Assembly (NCBI GenBank): GCA_948466105.1
Contig: CAOJZR010000054.1
Coordinates: 1-5,548, forward strand
Length of the DNA: 5,548 nt
Direction of reading: 5' to 3'
Source: an uncultured Bacillota bacterium
GTDB taxonomy: Bacteria; Bacillota_I; Bacilli_A; RF39; UBA660
Numbering within the stretch: the stretch's first letter is position 1; each line of letters begins with the position of its first letter. The notes beneath the pieces were generated by a model, which was given only the letters and a program-made list of their open reading frames with translations, made no database searches and was not told the DNA's origin. The position numbers and the translations under genes are program-made. This document shows positions 1 through 5,548 of this stretch, one piece after another.

Positions 1-1080
1 TCCTAAAGTTGAGCAAGAACCAACTTCAAAATATTTCTGTTGTCTTGGACTCCATGCTTCAACATCACATGATTTAACTTTAAGATCAGCAAGATCACCA
101 CTACAACATTCAAGTGTTCTAACTGGCACATCTAAGCTTCTAAAAAATTCTACTGTATATTGCCACATTTTATGATACCACTCCATAGCTTGCTCTGGTT
201 TACACAAAACAACCATTTCTTGCTTTTCAAATTGATGAACGCGATATAAACCTCTTTCTTCTAAACCATGCGCACCTACTTCTTTCCTAAAACATGGTGA
301 ATAGGAAGTTAAAGTGATTGGTAATTGCTCCTCTTTAACAATTTGACCTTTAAATTTACCAATCATTGAATGTTCAGATGTACCAATTAAATATAAGTCT
401 TCCCCTTCAATTTTATACATCATGGCATCCATCTCAGCAAATGACATAACACCAGTTACAACATCACTATGAATCATAAATGGTGGCACACAGTAAGTAA
501 AACCTTTATTAATCATAAAATCTCTTGCATAACTTAACATAGCTGAATGTAACCTTGCTACATCACCCATTAAATAATAAAAACCATTACCACTTGTTCT
601 TCCTGCACTATCTTTATCAAGACCATCTAATGCTTCACAAATATCAGCGTGATATGGAATTTGATAATCAGGAACTATTGGTTCTCCAAACTTTTCTATT
701 TCAACATTTTCACTATCATCACGACCGATTGGAACACTTTCATCCATGATATTAGGAATAACCATCATTTTACTTCTTAAACTATCTGTTAATTTATTTT
801 CTTCAGCTTCTATACTTTCTAGTTTATTATTAATTTCTACAACTTGTTGTTTTTGGAGATTCACTTCTTCTATTTTGTTATCTCGTATAAGACTACCTAT
901 TGCATTACTTATAGCATTTCGTTCTTGACGTAAATTATCACCATCTAATTTTAATTTTCTTATTTTACTATCAAGTTCAATTATTTCATCTACAAGAGGT
1001 AATTTTTCATCTTGAAATTTTTTCTTAATATTTTCTTTAACTATTTCTTTATTTTCTTTTATAAATTTTATATCTAACAT
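1..1080 (-). CDS. serS: Seryl-tRNA synthetase, 3' end outside the window
   Basis: Charges tRNA-Ser with serine in the cytoplasm (class II synthetase). 360 codons are visible, from ATG at 1080 with AAAGGAAG six bases upstream; the frame is open to base 1. Residues about 1-105 are the N-terminal tRNA-binding domain, with a long charged coiled-coil arm (about 30-100). The catalytic core follows: TSE at 234-236 stands where E. coli has the serine-loop TAE, motif 2 is FRKE at 264-267 followed by RGLYRVHQF, and E352 in FEVGSCS matches a serine-binding Glu. Motif 3 and perhaps 60-70 residues are cut off by the window edge. The core wording (GTSEHSMIGKF, LECCSGDLADLKVKS, EAWSPRQKKYFEVGSCS) differs from E. 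coli-type SerRS and resembles, from memory, a less common bacterial subgroup. It is last in the visible murL-murD-serS operon, and it explains the serine specifier of the upstream T-box. Identity is secure; the subgroup is tentative. Confidence 0.97.
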   Translation of the reverse strand, partial: MLDIKFIKENKEIVKENIKKKFQDEKLPLVDEIIELDSKIRKLKLDGDNLRQERNAISNAIGSLIRDNKIEEVNLQKQQVVEINNKLESIEAEENKLTDSLRSKMMVIPNIMDESVPIGRDDSENVEIEKFGEPIVPDYQIPYHADICEALDGLDKDSAGRTSGNGFYYLMGDVARLHSAMLSYARDFMINKGFTYCVPPFMIHSDVVTGVMSFAEMDAMMYKIEGEDLYLIGTSEHSMIGKFKGQIVKEEQLPITLTSYSPCFRKEVGAHGLEERGLYRVHQFEKQEMVVLCKPEQAMEWYHKMWQYTVEFFRSLDVPVRTLECCSGDLADLKVKSCDVEAWSPRQQKYFEVGSCSTLG

Positions 1081-1081
1081 T

Positions 1082-2431
1082 TTAATCTTCCTTTCGTACT
1101 AGTTCTTTAAAAAGATTACCTTTTTCTTTAAAATTTTTAAAATATCCATAACTAGGAGCAGCTGGTGATAAGACACAATTAGTTCCTTTTTGAGTTACTT
1201 TTTTAGCTAAAGCAACTGCTTCTTCCATTGTATCAACTAAATATACCTTTTTTTGACTTATTTTAGAGCTTAATTTATGACCTGTTAAAGGTAGACAGAT
1301 AATATTTCTTATACTACTATTACTAAGATAATTAACCAAATTACTATAATCAATTCCTCGATCCATTCCTCCAAATATTAAGGTATCAACATTAGTTAAA
1401 GCCTCAATACAATTAATAGTAGCTTCTGGTATTGTTGCAATAGCATCATCATAATAAGTTATATCATCAAATGTTCCTACTTTTTCCATTCGATGTTCAA
1501 GAGGTTTAAATGCACTAATGGTTTTTGAAGTTTTAGCGCTATCTAAATTCAAAATATCACTAACAGCTAAGGAAACCATAATATTAGTTAAATTATGCAT
1601 ACCAAGTAATTGCCGTTCGTCATTTATATTATAAACATTTTTTTCATTTATACAGACAAAGTCCTCTTTAATATTGACTTTACTATCTTCCTCACTAGTA
1701 ACAACTGTAAAAAGATGCGACTTTAACTTTAATTTAGGCACTAGTTCTTTAAGATTTTTACTATCAAGAACATAAATGCCATAATCTTTACTACTTTGGT
1801 AGCGTAGAATATTTAATTTAGCATTATAATAATTGTCAAGAGTTTTAAAATGATCTAAATGTTCTTCAAATAAATTTAAAATAATACCGATGTTTGGTGA
1901 AGTATCGACATACTCTAATTGTAAAGCAGCCATTTCTATTACTAAAATACTATCATCTGTTGTTTCATCAATAAAATCTAATAATGGTAGTCCAATGTTA
2001 CCCATTAAATATACATCTTTATTTTGATCTTTTAAAATTTGATAGATTAATGAAGTTGTTGTACTTTTACCTTTGGAACCAGTTATACCTATTTTAAAAC
2101 TATTATTATATTTTAAAACTAACTCTAATTGTGAAGTGATTTTATTTTTAAAAGAAGTAATATCCATATTATTAAGTGATATACCTGGAGATTTGATAAT
2201 AACATCGTATTTATCTAAATCTTTTAAATACGCTTCACCTACAATTAGTTCAATATGATTATCATTTTTAAAAATATCATTATTAACAATAGTGGTATTT
2301 TTATCTAAGATAAAAAGATTTAAATCTTTATCATATTTTCTTATATAGTTATAAGTAGAAGTTCCTTCTATCCCTAATCCTAGAATAGCAACTTTTTTAT
2401 TTTTTAAAAAGGTAATTATTTTATTTTCCAT
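1082..2431 (-). CDS. murD: MurD-family UDP-MurNAc-L-Ala:glutamate ligase, probably the L-Glu-adding MurD2 type
   Basis: ATP-dependent cytoplasmic Mur ligase that adds glutamate to UDP-MurNAc-L-alanine. 449 residues, usual for MurD. N-terminal UDP-binding domain: GLGIEG at 18-23 and SPG at 81-83. Central ATPase domain: P-loop GITGSKGKSTT at 115-125, GNIG at 144-147, E166, EEHLDHF at 189-195, and K205 in NAKLN, the likely carbamylated lysine. C-terminal domain: GMHN at 277-280, HR at 313-314, YDDAIAT at 327-333, GGMDRG at 354-359, SPAAPSYGYFKNF at 422-434. Ordinary MurD has GTNGKT and DSKATN at two of these places. Here the P-loop is GSKGKS, the Lys matching E. coli Lys319 is I331, and the Leu matching Leu416 is Y428. 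These changes plus the adjacent murL favour L-Glu specificity (MurD2); an ordinary D-Glu MurD is the alternative. ATG at 2431 lies inside murL (16-bp overlap), with AAAGGAAG seven bases upstream. Family is certain; subtype is inferred. Confidence 0.95.
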   Translation of the reverse strand: MENKIITFLKNKKVAILGLGIEGTSTYNYIRKYDKDLNLFILDKNTTIVNNDIFKNDNHIELIVGEAYLKDLDKYDVIIKSPGISLNNMDITSFKNKITSQLELVLKYNNSFKIGITGSKGKSTTTSLIYQILKDQNKDVYLMGNIGLPLLDFIDETTDDSILVIEMAALQLEYVDTSPNIGIILNLFEEHLDHFKTLDNYYNAKLNILRYQSSKDYGIYVLDSKNLKELVPKLKLKSHLFTVVTSEEDSKVNIKEDFVCINEKNVYNINDERQLLGMHNLTNIMVSLAVSDILNLDSAKTSKTISAFKPLEHRMEKVGTFDDITYYDDAIATIPEATINCIEALTNVDTLIFGGMDRGIDYSNLVNYLSNSSIRNIICLPLTGHKLSSKISQKKVYLVDTMEEAVALAKKVTQKGTNCVLSPAAPSYGYFKNFKEKGNLFKELVRKED

Positions 2432-3762
2432 TTTAACGCTTCCTTTAAAATATTTTCAAAATATTCGTTTAAGTTATTATCTTGATTATATTCATGTTCA
2501 ATATCTCTAGTTACAGATATATCATAATTATCTTGATAATATTGTAATAAATAAGGTAATTTTTCATATTTCTTTAAAGCTAATTTTAATGCATAATTAA
2601 CTTCATCAAATGTTCCTACACAGTCAAATGGCTTAATTTCTCTTACTCCAATTAGTTCCTCAAAGGTCGCTAACATATCTTTTTTATCTAACATATTTTC
2701 ATTAAATATTTGGGTAAGTATTTCAATATCAATAAATGGAGATAAAATAATAAATGTAAATAGGCATTTTGGACATTTGCAGCACCAATTCCAGTTTTTA
2801 TTTTTACTCCCAAGACCACAACTTCTAAAAACGGGATGATACTTTTTGAATTGACAAAACAGTTTTGCAATTTGAAATTCGCTTAAAGGACGAAGAAAAC
2901 TAAAATATATAATGTGTAAATCGAAATATTTGTCGGTATAATTATTGAAATCACATTCATATTCATACGTTTTAGAATATTGATGATTTATTTTTTCGCC
3001 TTTAATATTGCCTTCATTAGAACTACCTTCATTAGATAAAACAATATATTTACGATTTGTTAAATAAGCCATTAAATAACTAGTAAAAGAAACTAAAGCA
3101 GAAAATGGGGTATGACCATTAAAGAAGCCTTGATTATTTAATTCAATGATATTCTTATCAATAATTCTATTTATAGTATATATTTCAGTGATACCTGCTA
3201 AAGTTGCACAATTTAAGCTTTCCTCTTTAGGATTAATTCCAAAACAAGCGTTATTAGGTTCATTTTTTAAAAGTTCTAAACTAACTGCACTATCTTTACC
3301 ACCGCCTATACATATAAGATTGCCAGATGGGTTAAAAGCTATTTTTTTATATATCTGTTTAGGAGCATTGATTTTAAAAGTAATAAAATCATCAATATCG
3401 CATTTTATTGCATTACGATATCTAAACTCTCCTAAACCTAAATAATATAATTTTTGAAACCATTTTTGTTGTTCTATGTCCAAATAACCACAATTTATAA
3501 TAAAATTCTTACTAACTGTAGCTTTATAATAAGAAATAGCTTCAACTAAACCTATATGAAAAACAAGATTATGCAAAAGCTCCTCATTAATACTATCATT
3601 TTTTATATCTTTTCTAGCTATTTCTAGTTGTGGCGTAAAAGTAGTTAAATTCTCTATCGCAAAATAAAATTTGATAAGCATTTTTTCTTCAGTTAAAGTT
3701 ATTTCATATTTATCATAGATAAAGTTTGGATATTTTTCTCTAAATTCAATAAATTTATTCAT
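2416..3762 (-). CDS. murL: UDP-MurNAc-L-Ala-L-Glu epimerase (MurL-like PP-loop protein)
   Basis: 448 residues, predicted soluble: no signal peptide or membrane span seen. I recognise it as MurL, which in Xanthomonas uses ATP (giving AMP and PPi) to invert the terminal L-Glu of UDP-MurNAc-L-Ala-L-Glu to D-Glu, replacing free D-Glu supply by MurI. Residues about 1-140 form a family-specific N-terminal region (LVFHIGLVEAISYYK 66-80, YYLGLGEFRYRN 106-117). The ATP pyrophosphatase core starts with the PP-loop GGGKDSAVS at 153-161. Then come NGHTPFSA 215-222, LSNEGSSNEGN 242-252, NHQYSK 259-264, YFSFLRPLSE 286-295, FRSCGLGSK 312-320, the cysteine cluster CCKCPKC 327-333 and FDCVGTFDEV 379-388. About 60 charged C-terminal residues follow. 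It is the first gene after the T-box leader; ATG at 3762 has AGAAAGGA just upstream, and its 3' end overlaps murD by 16 bp. Adjacency to a MurD ligase supports the assignment. Other PP-loop enzymes (QueC, asparagine synthase) fit the flanking motifs poorly. Confidence 0.85.
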   Translation of the reverse strand: MNKFIEFREKYPNFIYDKYEITLTEEKMLIKFYFAIENLTTFTPQLEIARKDIKNDSINEELLHNLVFHIGLVEAISYYKATVSKNFIINCGYLDIEQQKWFQKLYYLGLGEFRYRNAIKCDIDDFITFKINAPKQIYKKIAFNPSGNLICIGGGKDSAVSLELLKNEPNNACFGINPKEESLNCATLAGITEIYTINRIIDKNIIELNNQGFFNGHTPFSALVSFTSYLMAYLTNRKYIVLSNEGSSNEGNIKGEKINHQYSKTYEYECDFNNYTDKYFDLHIIYFSFLRPLSEFQIAKLFCQFKKYHPVFRSCGLGSKNKNWNWCCKCPKCLFTFIILSPFIDIEILTQIFNENMLDKKDMLATFEELIGVREIKPFDCVGTFDEVNYALKLALKKYEKLPYLLQYYQDNYDISVTRDIEHEYNQDNNLNEYFENILKEALKWKIK

Positions 3763-3773
3763 TTTTTTCCTTT
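3763..3773 (-). promoter_or_regulatory. Ribosome binding site of murL, possibly sequestered
   Basis: AAAGGA (3773-3768) sits five bases before the murL ATG and fixes that start. Its GGA and the TTTTA at 3779-3775 can pair with TCCTAAAA at 3799-3792, the 3' arm of the T-box helix, so initiation may depend on the leader's fold. Confidence 0.7.
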
Positions 3774-3775
3774 CT

Positions 3776-3831
3776 AAAACAAAAAGACTAATTTTAGGAG
3801 CGACAACGGTACCATCCTAATAAATAGTCTT
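3776..3831 (-). terminator. Possible leader terminator hairpin at the end of the T-box
   Basis: AAGACTA (3831-3825) can pair with TAGTCTT (3790-3784) below the TTAGGA/TCCTAA helix, and a T5-G-T4 run follows (3785-3776). This looks like an intrinsic terminator, but the hairpin contains the T-box antiterminator helix itself and does not compete with it, which is not the usual arrangement. It may therefore be the tRNA-bound form of a translational switch. The hairpin is plain in the sequence; its role is uncertain. Confidence 0.4.
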
Positions 3832-3974
3832 CTTAATTTGTATAACGGTTATACCGGAAATGTTTGCATTTCACTCAAAAAGTAGATTCATAAATATTTA
3901 TTATTAGTTTACACCAACCACTAATTCTCTTATAAATAAATTATTTATTACTATTCTTTTATCAACATTTTATA
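3776..3974 (-). promoter_or_regulatory. T-box riboswitch leader, serine (UCU) specifier
   Basis: A 5' leader that senses uncharged tRNA and controls murL-murD-serS. Stem I can be drawn in full. AAAAG (3960-3956) pairs with CTTTT (3882-3878). The specifier loop has AGTA (3952-3949) on one side and GAATCTA (3889-3883) on the other. ATAAATA pairs with TATTTAT above it, then the AAGAGA bulge, and ATTAG/CTAAT closes the apical loop with TGGTTGGTGTAAA, close to the T-box consensus. Aligned by eye to B. subtilis glyQS (GAAAGGCA), the specifier is TCT at 3886-3884, a serine codon, which matches serS in the operon. A stem III hairpin, GAAATG/CATTTC, follows. The T-box sequence AGGATGGTACCG is at 3818-3807 with bulge TGGT (3814-3811), which can pair with the tRNA acceptor end if the discriminator is A, or G by wobble. 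TTAGGA (3820-3815) pairs with TCCTAA (3799-3794). The 5' end is set by the promoter, approximately. Confidence 0.93.
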
Positions 3975-3980
3975 TTATAG

Positions 3981-4009
3981 ATTTTAGCAAATATTACTAT
4001 GGTTGTCAA
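3981..4009 (-). promoter_or_regulatory. Sigma-A type promoter of the murL-murD-serS operon
   Basis: A perfect -35 TTGACA (4009-4004) is followed by a 17-base spacer and TAAAAT as -10 (3986-3981), preceded by TGC, which makes an extended -10. Transcription would start near 3974, a few bases before T-box stem I. This is the only strong promoter I see in the gap after polA, so the three genes downstream are probably one transcript. Confidence 0.85.
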
Positions 4010-4025
4010 TTAATTATATGTATTT

Positions 4026-4042
4026 TAAAAGGTAATTTACCT
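4026..4042 (-). terminator. Weak possible polA terminator
   Basis: AGGTAAATTACCT (4042-4030), three bases after the polA stop, can form a short 4-6 bp hairpin followed by only a few T residues. The stem is short and AT-rich, so read-through into the murL operon is possible. No better terminator lies between polA and the next promoter. Confidence 0.3.
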
Positions 4043-4044
4043 AT

Positions 4045-5548
4045 TTATTTGGCTTGATACCAATCATCGCCATATTCAATATCGACTTTTAATGGTACCT
4101 CTAAAGAAACAATATTCTCCATCGTTTCTTTGACAACTTTTTTTACTATTTCTAATTCATCTTTTAAACAGTCAAATACTAATTCATCATGTACTTGTAA
4201 AAGCATTTTGCTTTTTAAATTATACTCTTTAAATTTTTTATGAACCTCAATCATAGCCATTTTTATAATATCAGCACTTGTTCCCTGAATAGGTGTATTA
4301 AGAGCCATTCTTTCACCAGTTGAGCGAACAGCATAATTCTTATTTTTCAATTCTGGTATTTCTCTTTTACGATTAAATAATGTTTTGACAAAACCATGAT
4401 CATATGCATCTTTAATAACATTATCCATATATTTTTTAACTCCTGGATAAGTTTGGAAATAATCATCAATAAATTTTTTGGCTTCATTGGTATAAATATG
4501 AAGATTCTCAGCAAGACCAAAACTACTAATACCATAAATTATCCCAAAATTTACAGCTTTAGCTACTCTTCGCATATCTTTAGTCACCAATTCTTGATTA
4601 ACTTTAAAAATATCGCTTGCAGTTTTACTATGAATGTCTAAATCATTTTTAAATGCTTCAATTAGGGCTTCTACTTTAGAAGTATGCGCTAAAACACGAA
4701 GTTCGATTTGAGAGTAATCGCTACTTAAAATAACAGAATCTTTACTTGGAACAAAAGCTTTTCTTATTTTTTTACCATCTTCATTACGTACAGGGATATT
4801 TTGTAAGTTTGGCTCTAAGCTTGAAAGTCTACCAGTTCTAGTTAATATTTGAGTATAGATAGTATGGATTTTGCCATCTGGTAAAACAGTATTTAATAAG
4901 CCTTCAATATATGTAGTATATAGTTTAGACATAGCACGATATTCAATTATTTGGTCGATAATAGGATGAACACCTTGAAGTTTATTTAAAACCTCAATGG
5001 AAGTTGAGTAACCTCTTTTACCACTTTTTCCATGTGGTAAACCTAGTTTTTCAAATAAAATTGTACCCAATTCTTTAGGTGATGAGATATTAAACTCACA
5101 GCCAGCATTATTATAAATATCTTTTGTTAATAACTCTAATTTAATTTTTAATTGCTCACCCATATTTATTAATTCTTTAGTATTAACATTAATACCTGTT
5201 TTTTCCATATCAATTAAGACATAAGAAAGGGGAAGTTCGATTTTTTCATAAAGATCTAAAACATCTGATTTAGTTAGATTATCTTTTATAACATTATAGG
5301 TATCATATATAAATTTTGCTTTTTTAATAGCTCCTTCAGCAATAATGTTTAATTCAGGCTTAAGTTGTCTAGTCTTACCATAGACATTTTCATAAAAAGG
5401 AATTTCAACATCAAATTGTCGTGCTAAATAAGCAATATCATCTTTAATAACATAATCTAATACAGCGGAGGCAAGCATGGTATCAAAACTAATATTGGAA
5501 ACCTCAACATTATGCCAATAAAGACCAACAATTACTTTTTTTAAATCA
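4045..5548 (-). CDS. polA: DNA polymerase I, 5' end outside the window
   Basis: Repair and Okazaki-fragment polymerase (family A). The frame is open to the window edge, so the ATG at 5478 is internal: the 23 codons before it continue the protein (GLYWHN, ISFDTM). 500 whole codons are visible, numbered here from 5547. Residues 1 to about 90 are the end of the 3'-5' exonuclease-like domain. DLKKVIVGL at the start aligns with E. coli NLKYDRGIL, with Val at the catalytic Asp424 position, and no YxxxD exo III motif follows, so proofreading is probably lost, as in Bacillus PolA. The polymerase domain is intact: TGRLSS 238-243, motif A DYSQIELR 277-284, motif B with R326, K330, F334, Y338 and G339, motif C HDE 453-455, and the usual end GDDWYQAK. 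The 5'-3' exonuclease domain, if present, lies outside the window. Ends in TAA 36 bases before the -35 box of the next operon. Identity is certain. Confidence 0.98.
   Translation of the reverse strand, partial: DLKKVIVGLYWHNVEVSNISFDTMLASAVLDYVIKDDIAYLARQFDVEIPFYENVYGKTRQLKPELNIIAEGAIKKAKFIYDTYNVIKDNLTKSDVLDLYEKIELPLSYVLIDMEKTGINVNTKELINMGEQLKIKLELLTKDIYNNAGCEFNISSPKELGTILFEKLGLPHGKSGKRGYSTSIEVLNKLQGVHPIIDQIIEYRAMSKLYTTYIEGLLNTVLPDGKIHTIYTQILTRTGRLSSLEPNLQNIPVRNEDGKKIRKAFVPSKDSVILSSDYSQIELRVLAHTSKVEALIEAFKNDLDIHSKTASDIFKVNQELVTKDMRRVAKAVNFGIIYGISSFGLAENLHIYTNEAKKFIDDYFQTYPGVKKYMDNVIKDAYDHGFVKTLFNRKREIPELKNKNYAVRSTGERMALNTPIQGTSADIIKMAMIEVHKKFKEYNLKSKMLLQVHDELVFDCLKDELEIVKKVVKETMENIVSLEVPLKVDIEYGDDWYQAK

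Noticed and set aside
555..928. Two plus-strand open frames of about 60 codons
   Set aside because: They lie opposite the clearly coding serS frame and show no recognisable motif; antisense shadows.
3146..3445. Plus-strand frame of 99 codons with hydrophobic stretches, suggestive of a small membrane protein
   Set aside because: It is antisense to the conserved PP-loop part of murL; hydrophobic residues arise from the complement of AT-rich coding sequence, and I see no fitting ribosome binding site or motif.
2416..3762. QueC, asparagine synthase or another common PP-loop enzyme
   Set aside because: The PP-loop and cysteine cluster are shared features, but the other conserved blocks and the adjacent Mur ligase match MurL as I know it.
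3842..3856. Palindrome GTATAACCGTTATAC as a repressor operator
   Set aside because: It lies inside the transcribed T-box leader between stem III and the T-box sequence, so RNA structure explains it better than a DNA operator.
5476..5478. ATG as the start of polA
   Set aside because: The frame stays open upstream to the window edge and those codons read as the continuing exonuclease-like domain; the protein would lack a large part of the family length.
1..5548. Mycoplasma-type genetic code (TGA as Trp)
   Set aside because: Conserved tryptophans in serS and murL are TGG and long frames read through under the standard code.
1..5548. CRISPR array, insertion sequence, phage or tRNA gene
   Set aside because: No direct repeat array, transposase, terminal inverted repeats or tRNA-like cloverleaf was seen; the window is filled by four housekeeping-type genes and one leader.

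Overview
The window is AT-rich throughout. All four genes lie on the minus strand and read from high to low coordinates: polA (3' part), then a promoter and a T-box leader, then murL, murD and serS (5' part). The reading frames I translated or read use TGG for tryptophan and the three visible stops are all TAA, so the standard code fits and a Mycoplasma-type code does not. The low GC, the T-box leader, a Bst-like PolA with a degenerate proofreading domain and strong AAAGGAAG ribosome binding sites point to a low-GC Bacillota/Bacilli lineage that still makes peptidoglycan. An uncultured, reduced-genome gut Bacilli group is one possibility, but this is inference.

Layout: 5548-4045 is the C-terminal two thirds of DNA polymerase I, with its 5' end outside the window. 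4044-3763 holds a weak possible polA terminator, a near-consensus sigma-A promoter (-35 TTGACA, 17-nt spacer, extended -10 TGCTAAAAT) and a T-box leader with a serine (UCU) specifier. 3762-2416 is a PP-loop protein that I recognise as MurL, the ATP-dependent epimerase of UDP-MurNAc-L-Ala-L-Glu. 2431-1082 is a MurD-family ligase overlapping murL by 16 bp. 1080-1 is seryl-tRNA synthetase, starting 1 bp after the murD stop and running off the window before motif 3.

The main point of interest is the murL-murD pair. In the usual route MurI makes free D-glutamate and MurD adds it to UDP-MurNAc-L-Ala. In the alternative route, known from Xanthomonas, MurD2 adds L-glutamate and MurL then inverts that residue while it is on the nucleotide precursor. 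The ligase here differs from ordinary MurD in the P-loop and in the residues that hold D-glutamate, so this looks like a MurD2-MurL module in a Gram-positive-type genome. It is placed ahead of serS in one operon and behind a serine-responsive T-box. If so, shortage of charged tRNA-Ser would raise both seryl-tRNA synthetase and the glutamate branch of cell-wall precursor synthesis. The end of the leader can also be folded so that the switch acts on the murL ribosome binding site rather than, or as well as, on a terminator.
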